Below are positions 59,658 through 64,000 of a stretch of DNA of 64,000 nucleotides, piece by piece. A program made the position numbers and the translations under genes. Each line of letters opens with the position of its first letter. The stretch's first letter is position 1. The stretch is taken from contig NZ_VCNH01000008.1 of NCBI RefSeq assembly GCF_024355225.1, forward strand, positions 2,790,001 through 2,854,000. Direction: 5' to 3'. The notes under the pieces are model-generated. The model did not search any database and was not told the origin of the DNA. It worked only from the letters and a program-made list of their open reading frames with translations. Source of the stretch: Roseovarius sp. M141. Lineage in GTDB: Bacteria > Pseudomonadota > Alphaproteobacteria > Rhodobacterales > Rhodobacteraceae.

Positions 59658-62315
59658 TTACACAAGGCGCGGGTTCGGCTTGGCGCCGTCGATGTCGTAT
59701 TTATTAAGCGCCGCCTGCAGATCCTTGGCGGCAATCGCCCCCTCGCGGTAAAGATCGACCATGGCGGCAGCGGCGATATGGTTCGCGTCCACCTCGAAAA
59801 AGCGGCGAAGATTCACGCGGCTGTCCGAGCGGCCGAACCCGTCCGTTCCCAGCACGGTAAAGCGGTTCGGCACATAGGCGCGGATCTGCTCGGCAAAGTT
59901 CTTCATGTAATCCGTCGCGCAGATCACAGGCCCCTTGGCGCGGCCGAGTTGCTGCGTTACGAACGACTCGCGCGGATCGGCCAGCGGGTTCAGACGGTTC
60001 CACCGCGCGGTGTCCTGCCCGTCGCGGGCCAGCTCGTTCAGCGAGGTGGCCGACCAGATATCGCTGGTCACGCCGAAATCGGCCTCCAGCATTTCGGCAG
60101 CCTTCAATGCCTGCACCAGTATCGTGCCGGACCCCATCAGATTGACATGTTTCTTGCCGGGCTTTTTCGTCTCGGACAGGCGGTAGAGACCCTTGATGAT
60201 GTCGTCCTCGACGCCCGCAGGCATATCGGGATGCGTGTAGTTTTCGTTCATCAAGGTCAGGTAGAAATAGACATCCTCCTGATCGACGAACATGCGTTGC
60301 AGACCGTGATGGATCAGCACGGCGACCTCGAAACTGAAGGTCGGATCGTAGCTGATGCAGTTCGGAATGGTCGACGCCAGAATGTGGCTGTGTCCGTCCT
60401 CGTGCTGCAAACCCTCGCCGTTCAGGGTGGTGCGCCCTGCCGTCCCGCCCAACATGAAGCCGCGCGCGCGGCTGTCGCCTGCGGCCCAGGCCAGATCGCC
60501 AATGCGCTGAAAGCCGAACATCGAATAATAGATGAAGAACGGCACCATCGGCACGCCGTGATTGGAATAGGACGTGGCGGCGGCGATCCAGTCTGCCATC
60601 GCGCCGGCCTCGTTGATACCTTCCTGCAAGACCTGACCGTCGGTCTGTTCCTTGTAGAACATCATCTGGTCGGCGTCTTCGGGCGTGTATTTCTGCCCCT
60701 CGGGGTTATAGATGCCCGCAGAGCGGAACAGCCCCTCCATCCCGAAGGTGCGACTTTCGTCCGGCACGATGGGCACGACGTTCTTGCCCATATTCTTGTC
60801 GCGCAAGAGCGTGGTCAGAACGCGGACAAAAGCCATCGTCGTGGAAATCTCGCGATCTCCGGTGCCTTTCAGTTGCGTCTCGAATTTCGACAGCGGCGGG
60901 ATTTCCAGCTTGGGGGCGTCACGCCACTCGCGCTTGGGGAACTCGCCGCCCAGTGCCTTGCGCCGGTCGCCCAGATACGCCTTTTGCGCGTTGTTGAGCG
61001 TGACCAAGGGTGCATTCGGCAGGTCCGCGTCGCTGACCGGGATGTCGAAACGGTCGCGGAATGCGCGCAGTTGATCCTCGGCCAGCTTTTTCTGCTGGTG
61101 GGTGATGTTCTGCCCCTCGCCGGCGGTCCCCATGCCATAGCCCTTGACCGTCTTTATCAGCAGGCAGGTCGGCGTGCCGCGATTGTCGCTGGCGCGTTTG
61201 AAGGCGGTATAGACCTTGTCGGGATCATGCCCGCCGCGGCGCAGCGCCCAGATCTGATCGTCGCTCCACTCCTCGACCAGCGCGGCGGTTTCGGGATATT
61301 TGCCGAAGAAATGCTTGCGGATATAGGCGCCGTCCTTGGATTTGAACGTCTGGTAATCGCCGTCGACGGTTTCCTCCATCAACTGGCGCAGGCGCCCGGA
61401 GGTGTCGTTTTCCAGCAGCTCGTCCCAGCCCTTGCCCCAGAGCAATTTGATGACGTTCCAGCCCGCGCCGCGAAAATCACCCTCCAGCTCCTGCACGATC
61501 TTGGAGTTGCCGCGCACCGGCCCGTCAAGGCGCTGAAGATTGCAGTTGACCACGAAAATGAGATTGTCCAGCTTTTCGCGCGCGGCCAGATCAATCGCGC
61601 CGCGGCTTTCGGGTTCGTCCATCTCGCCGTCGCCGAGGAATACCCAGACCTTGCGGTCAGCCATGTCGATAAGGCCGCGATTGTGCATATATTTCATGAA
61701 GCGCGCCTGATAGATTGCCATCAGCGGCCCCAGACCCATCGAGACGGTCGGAAACTGCCAATAATCCGGCATCAGCCACGGATGCGGATAGGAACTCAGC
61801 CCCTCGCCTGAGACCTCGGAGCGGAAATTGTCCATCTGCTCCTGACTCAGCCGCCCCTCCATGAAGGAGCGCGCATATATACCGGGAATCACGTGGCCTT
61901 GAAAGAACACCAGATCGCCGCCATGGATGGCCGATTTCGAGCGCCAGAAATGGTTGAGGCCGATATCATACATCACCGCCGAAGATGCGAATGACGCGAT
62001 ATGCCCGCCGTATTCGCTGCTTTCCTTGTTGCGGCGCACGACGGTCGCCATGGCGTTCCAGCGGTTGATGGTGCGAATGCGCCATTCCATCTCCGTGTCG
62101 CCGGGAAACGCCTCCTGATCGTCGGCGGGGATGGTGTTCTGGTAGGGCGTGGTCGCGGAAAACGGCAGGTTGGCACCCGCTGCGCGCGCCTGTTGCACGG
62201 CCTTGTCCAGCAGGTAATGCGCGCGGTCCGCGCCGTCACGCAGGATCACATCCTCGACCGCTTCCTGCCATTCCAGCGATTCAATGGGGTCAATGTCGGT
62301 CGTCGGGTCGGTCAT
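59658..62315 (-). CDS. aceE: Pyruvate dehydrogenase E1, homodimeric type
   Basis: An 885-residue AceE-type E1. The thiamine diphosphate site is GDGEMDEPESRGAI (near residue 226) through NLIFVVNCNLQRLDGPVRGN. HIASFASSAVMYDIGLNHFW, FFQGHVIPGIYARSF and YIRKHFFGKYPETAALVE also match. It decarboxylates pyruvate and acetylates the E2 lipoyl group. AGGAG before the ATG at 62315 fixes the start. It heads the operon aceE-aceF-lpd, divergent from no gene but 150 bases downstream of an NCS2 permease on the same strand. With maeB it would convert the output of the beta-hydroxyaspartate cycle to acetyl-CoA. Confidence 0.96.
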   Translation of the reverse strand: MTDPTTDIDPIESLEWQEAVEDVILRDGADRAHYLLDKAVQQARAAGANLPFSATTPYQNTIPADDQEAFPGDTEMEWRIRTINRWNAMATVVRRNKESSEYGGHIASFASSAVMYDIGLNHFWRSKSAIHGGDLVFFQGHVIPGIYARSFMEGRLSQEQMDNFRSEVSGEGLSSYPHPWLMPDYWQFPTVSMGLGPLMAIYQARFMKYMHNRGLIDMADRKVWVFLGDGEMDEPESRGAIDLAAREKLDNLIFVVNCNLQRLDGPVRGNSKIVQELEGDFRGAGWNVIKLLWGKGWDELLENDTSGRLRQLMEETVDGDYQTFKSKDGAYIRKHFFGKYPETAALVEEWSDDQIWALRRGGHDPDKVYTAFKRASDNRGTPTCLLIKTVKGYGMGTAGEGQNITHQQKKLAEDQLRAFRDRFDIPVSDADLPNAPLVTLNNAQKAYLGDRRKALGGEFPKREWRDAPKLEIPPLSKFETQLKGTGDREISTTMAFVRVLTTLLRDKNMGKNVVPIVPDESRTFGMEGLFRSAGIYNPEGQKYTPEDADQMMFYKEQTDGQVLQEGINEAGAMADWIAAATSYSNHGVPMVPFFIYYSMFGFQRIGDLAWAAGDSRARGFMLGGTAGRTTLNGEGLQHEDGHSHILASTIPNCISYDPTFSFEVAVLIHHGLQRMFVDQEDVYFYLTLMNENYTHPDMPAGVEDDIIKGLYRLSETKKPGKKHVNLMGSGTILVQALKAAEMLEADFGVTSDIWSATSLNELARDGQDTARWNRLNPLADPRESFVTQQLGRAKGPVICATDYMKNFAEQIRAYVPNRFTVLGTDGFGRSDSRVNLRRFFEVDANHIAAAAMVDLYREGAIAAKDLQAALNKYDIDGAKPNPRLV

Positions 62316-62430
62316 TTCAGTCTCCTGGCGATAGATCGTTGGCGTTATGGATCACAGCATCGCGAAATGCGGCGTGGCCGACAGCCGTCGAATAAGAGGG
62401 GGTCGTCACGGGCGCCTGCGCGCCGGGGTT

Positions 62431-62460
62431 GGCCTGCGCCCCATTTTTGGGGCGCAGGCC
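62431..62460 (-). terminator. Terminator of the second NCS2 permease gene
   Basis: GGCCTGCGCCCC and GGGGCGCAGGCC are perfect inverse complements around ATTTTT, starting seven bases after the permease stop on the minus strand. No T-run is present beyond the stem, but the 12-bp stem is very stable. Confidence 0.75.
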
Positions 62461-62466
62461 GGGGTC

Positions 62467-63909
62467 TCAGCCGCGATCGTCCTTTGGCAAGGAGCCGTGA
62501 CCATGGCCCGACCAGCCGCCCGAAACCTCTTCGGTCGCCTCGTCGGCCAGTTCTTCGGGCAGGGCAAGGTTCAGCACGATGGCGATGAACGCCGCCGGCA
62601 GAAGACCCGACGTGATGAGAATGCGCGCCGTGTCGGGCAGGTGCATGACCGCGTCAGGCTCAAGCTGCAAACCAAGGCCGACGCTGAGCGCGATGGCAAA
62701 GATCACCATGTTGCGCCGGTTCCAGTCCACATCCGACAGCATCGAGATGCCGGCAGCCACGACCATGCCGAACATGACGATCACGCCGCCGCCCAGCACC
62801 TCGATCGGCACGGTGCGGATGACCGCGCCAACCTTGGGGACAAGGCCGCAGATAATCAGGAACACAGCGCCGCAGGTCACGACATGGCGGCTCATCACGC
62901 CGGTCATGGCGATAAGGCCGACGTTCTGGCTAAAGGATGTGTTGGGAAAGGCGCCGAAGCATCCCGCCAGCGCGGTGCCGATGCCGTCGGCATAGGTCGC
63001 GCCGGTAATTTCCGCGTCCGTCGCTTCGCGGCCTGCGCCGCCCTTGGTAATGCCCGAAACGTCACCGACGGTTTCCACCGCCGACACGAAGGCCATCAGG
63101 CAAAAGCCGATGATCGCCGCCGCGCTGAACTCGAACCCGTATTTGAAGGGCTGCGGCAGGGCGAAAGCCGCCGCGCCGTTCCATGACGTACCGATCGCGC
63201 CGAAATCGAGGATACCGACCAGCAGCGCGTAACCATAACCGACCAGCAAGCCCAGCAGGACAGCTGAAACCGACAGCATCCCGCGCGCAAAGAATTTCAG
63301 CACCAGCGTGACCGCGATCACCACCAGCGCTGCTGACCAATTCAGCAAGGAACCGTATTCAGCCGCGCCCGACATCTTGGCCGGAACGCCGCCAGCCGCA
63401 TATTGGATGCCCACCTGAACCAGAGCGAGGCCGATCATCGTCACGACAAGCCCCGTCACCAGAGGCGGCAGGGCAAAGCGGATCTTGCCGATCACGGTGC
63501 CAAGGCAGGCGTGAAAGATGCCGCCGATGATGACACCGGCAAAGAGAGCCGACAAGCCGTCGATCCCCTTGCCCGCAACCAGCGGAATCATGATCGGAAG
63601 GAAGGCGAATGACGTCCCTTGCACAATGGGCAGCGCTGCGCCCACGGGTCCGACGGTGATGGTCTGCAAAAGCGTCGCGATGCCCGCGAACAGCATCGAC
63701 ATCTGGATCAGATACAACAGTTCGGGGAAATCGGGCGAGTTCGAGCCAAAGCCGAAACCCGCCGCCCCCGCCACGATGATTGCTGGCGTCACGTTCGAGA
63801 CGAACATCGCCAGAACGTGCTGGATGCCCAGCGGTATGCCACGCCCAAGACCCGGAAAATAATTCGGATCACGCAGCTGTTCTGGCGTTCCTATGGAATT
63901 GTCGGCCAC
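62467..63909 (-). CDS. NCS2-family purine (xanthine/urate-type) permease, second copy
   Basis: A 480-residue NCS2 carrier with 14 hydrophobic segments. Motifs: PLGIQHVLAMFVSNVTPAII (QH in TM1), CLMAFVSAVETVGDVSGI and SFSQNVGLIAMTGVMSRHVV (TM10). The start is GTG at 63909, preceded by GGGAG. It is clearly diverged from the NCS2 protein at 54729 and ends in a His/Gly-rich tail (SGGWSGHGHGSLPKDD). Import of xanthine, urate or a related base by proton symport is predicted. It lies upstream of aceE on the same strand but has its own terminator. Confidence 0.9.
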   Translation of the reverse strand: MADNSIGTPEQLRDPNYFPGLGRGIPLGIQHVLAMFVSNVTPAIIVAGAAGFGFGSNSPDFPELLYLIQMSMLFAGIATLLQTITVGPVGAALPIVQGTSFAFLPIMIPLVAGKGIDGLSALFAGVIIGGIFHACLGTVIGKIRFALPPLVTGLVVTMIGLALVQVGIQYAAGGVPAKMSGAAEYGSLLNWSAALVVIAVTLVLKFFARGMLSVSAVLLGLLVGYGYALLVGILDFGAIGTSWNGAAAFALPQPFKYGFEFSAAAIIGFCLMAFVSAVETVGDVSGITKGGAGREATDAEITGATYADGIGTALAGCFGAFPNTSFSQNVGLIAMTGVMSRHVVTCGAVFLIICGLVPKVGAVIRTVPIEVLGGGVIVMFGMVVAAGISMLSDVDWNRRNMVIFAIALSVGLGLQLEPDAVMHLPDTARILITSGLLPAAFIAIVLNLALPEELADEATEEVSGGWSGHGHGSLPKDDRG

Positions 63910-64000
63910 TGATGTTTCTCCCGTGGAGATTGTTGGTTTTTTTGCCCGCTCTTGGTGGCGGCTATGTGATGGATTCGACGACGTAAGGCGCGTCGAACCA
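63910..64000. other. Upstream region of second permease, window edge
   Basis: The final 91 bases hold the permease ribosome site and probably part of its promoter. No further gene start is readable before the window ends. Confidence 0.3.

Noticed and set aside
59637..61811. 724-residue + strand frame opposite aceE
   Set aside because: The antisense of aceE stays open because of high third-position GC; aceE has complete thiamine-diphosphate motifs and a good ribosome site.
1..64000. tRNA, rRNA or CRISPR array
   Set aside because: I looked for T-loop GGTTCGAATCC-like segments, rRNA conserved blocks and regularly spaced repeats of 25-40 bases and found none. The 12- and 20-bp-period repeats at 6874-7130 are too short for CRISPR.

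Overview
The window is GC-rich (about 60-65% in most genes) and looks like a replicon of an alphaproteobacterium of the order Rhodobacterales (Roseobacter or Paracoccus type). This is inferred from gene content: a complete beta-hydroxyaspartate cycle (bhc) cluster, a ParB / Toprim / DUF932 mobile-island module, ExoY/ExoK-type polysaccharide genes and many IS3, IS5, IS6, IS110 and IS1595 elements or scars. I found no tRNA, rRNA or CRISPR.

Layout. (1) 1-7.7 kb is the end of a genomic island or integrative element: Toprim/DUF7146 protein (partial), a large ParB-like protein, a DUF932 protein, a PrtN-like activator, clustered short repeats and a heavily decayed tyrosine integrase. A low-GC two-gene cassette with a PD-(D/E)XK nuclease sits between the parB-like and DUF932 genes. 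(2) 7.7-12.4 kb: MerR regulator divergent from an MFS drug exporter around a perfect 20-bp palindrome, a Nudix hydrolase and a BCCT transporter. (3) 12.8-22.4 kb: an ExoY-like sugar transferase, a secreted GH16 glycanase, a DUF3302 / HlyD / outer-membrane-factor operon, an IS110 copy and several gene relics. (4) 22.5-29.2 kb: a minus-strand cluster of exported proteins, namely an anchored protein, a giant subtilisin-like protease, a trypsin-like protease, a tiny Cys-rich peptide and a family-3 solute-binding protein. (5) 29.9-38.3 kb: an intact IS1595 copy with an 8-bp target duplication, then a seven-gene operon of two tandem proline-iminopeptidase-like hydrolases and a complete Opp/Dpp-type ABC importer. 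(6) 38.5-45.9 kb: an IS graveyard enclosing a type VI secretion cargo locus (PAAR, DUF4123 chaperone, candidate effector, anchored immunity candidate and a truncated immunity paralogue). (7) 46-64 kb: a coherent metabolic region with ureidoglycine aminohydrolase (allE), bhcR, bhcABCD, malic enzyme, two NCS2 purine-type permeases, a truncated urea/amide channel gene and an aceE-aceF-lpd pyruvate dehydrogenase operon.

How it fits together. In region 7, purine or ureide breakdown would release glyoxylate. BhcA-D convert glyoxylate plus glycine to oxaloacetate without carbon loss. Malic enzyme and pyruvate dehydrogenase would then supply pyruvate, NADPH and acetyl-CoA. The bhc cycle itself is a published pathway; its physical linkage here to ureide genes, NCS2 permeases and a pyruvate exit route is the most coherent biological story in the window. 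The exported-protease cluster (22.5-29.2 kb), the nuclease cassette (2.7-4.7 kb) and the T6SS cargo locus are the best candidates for poorly described systems.
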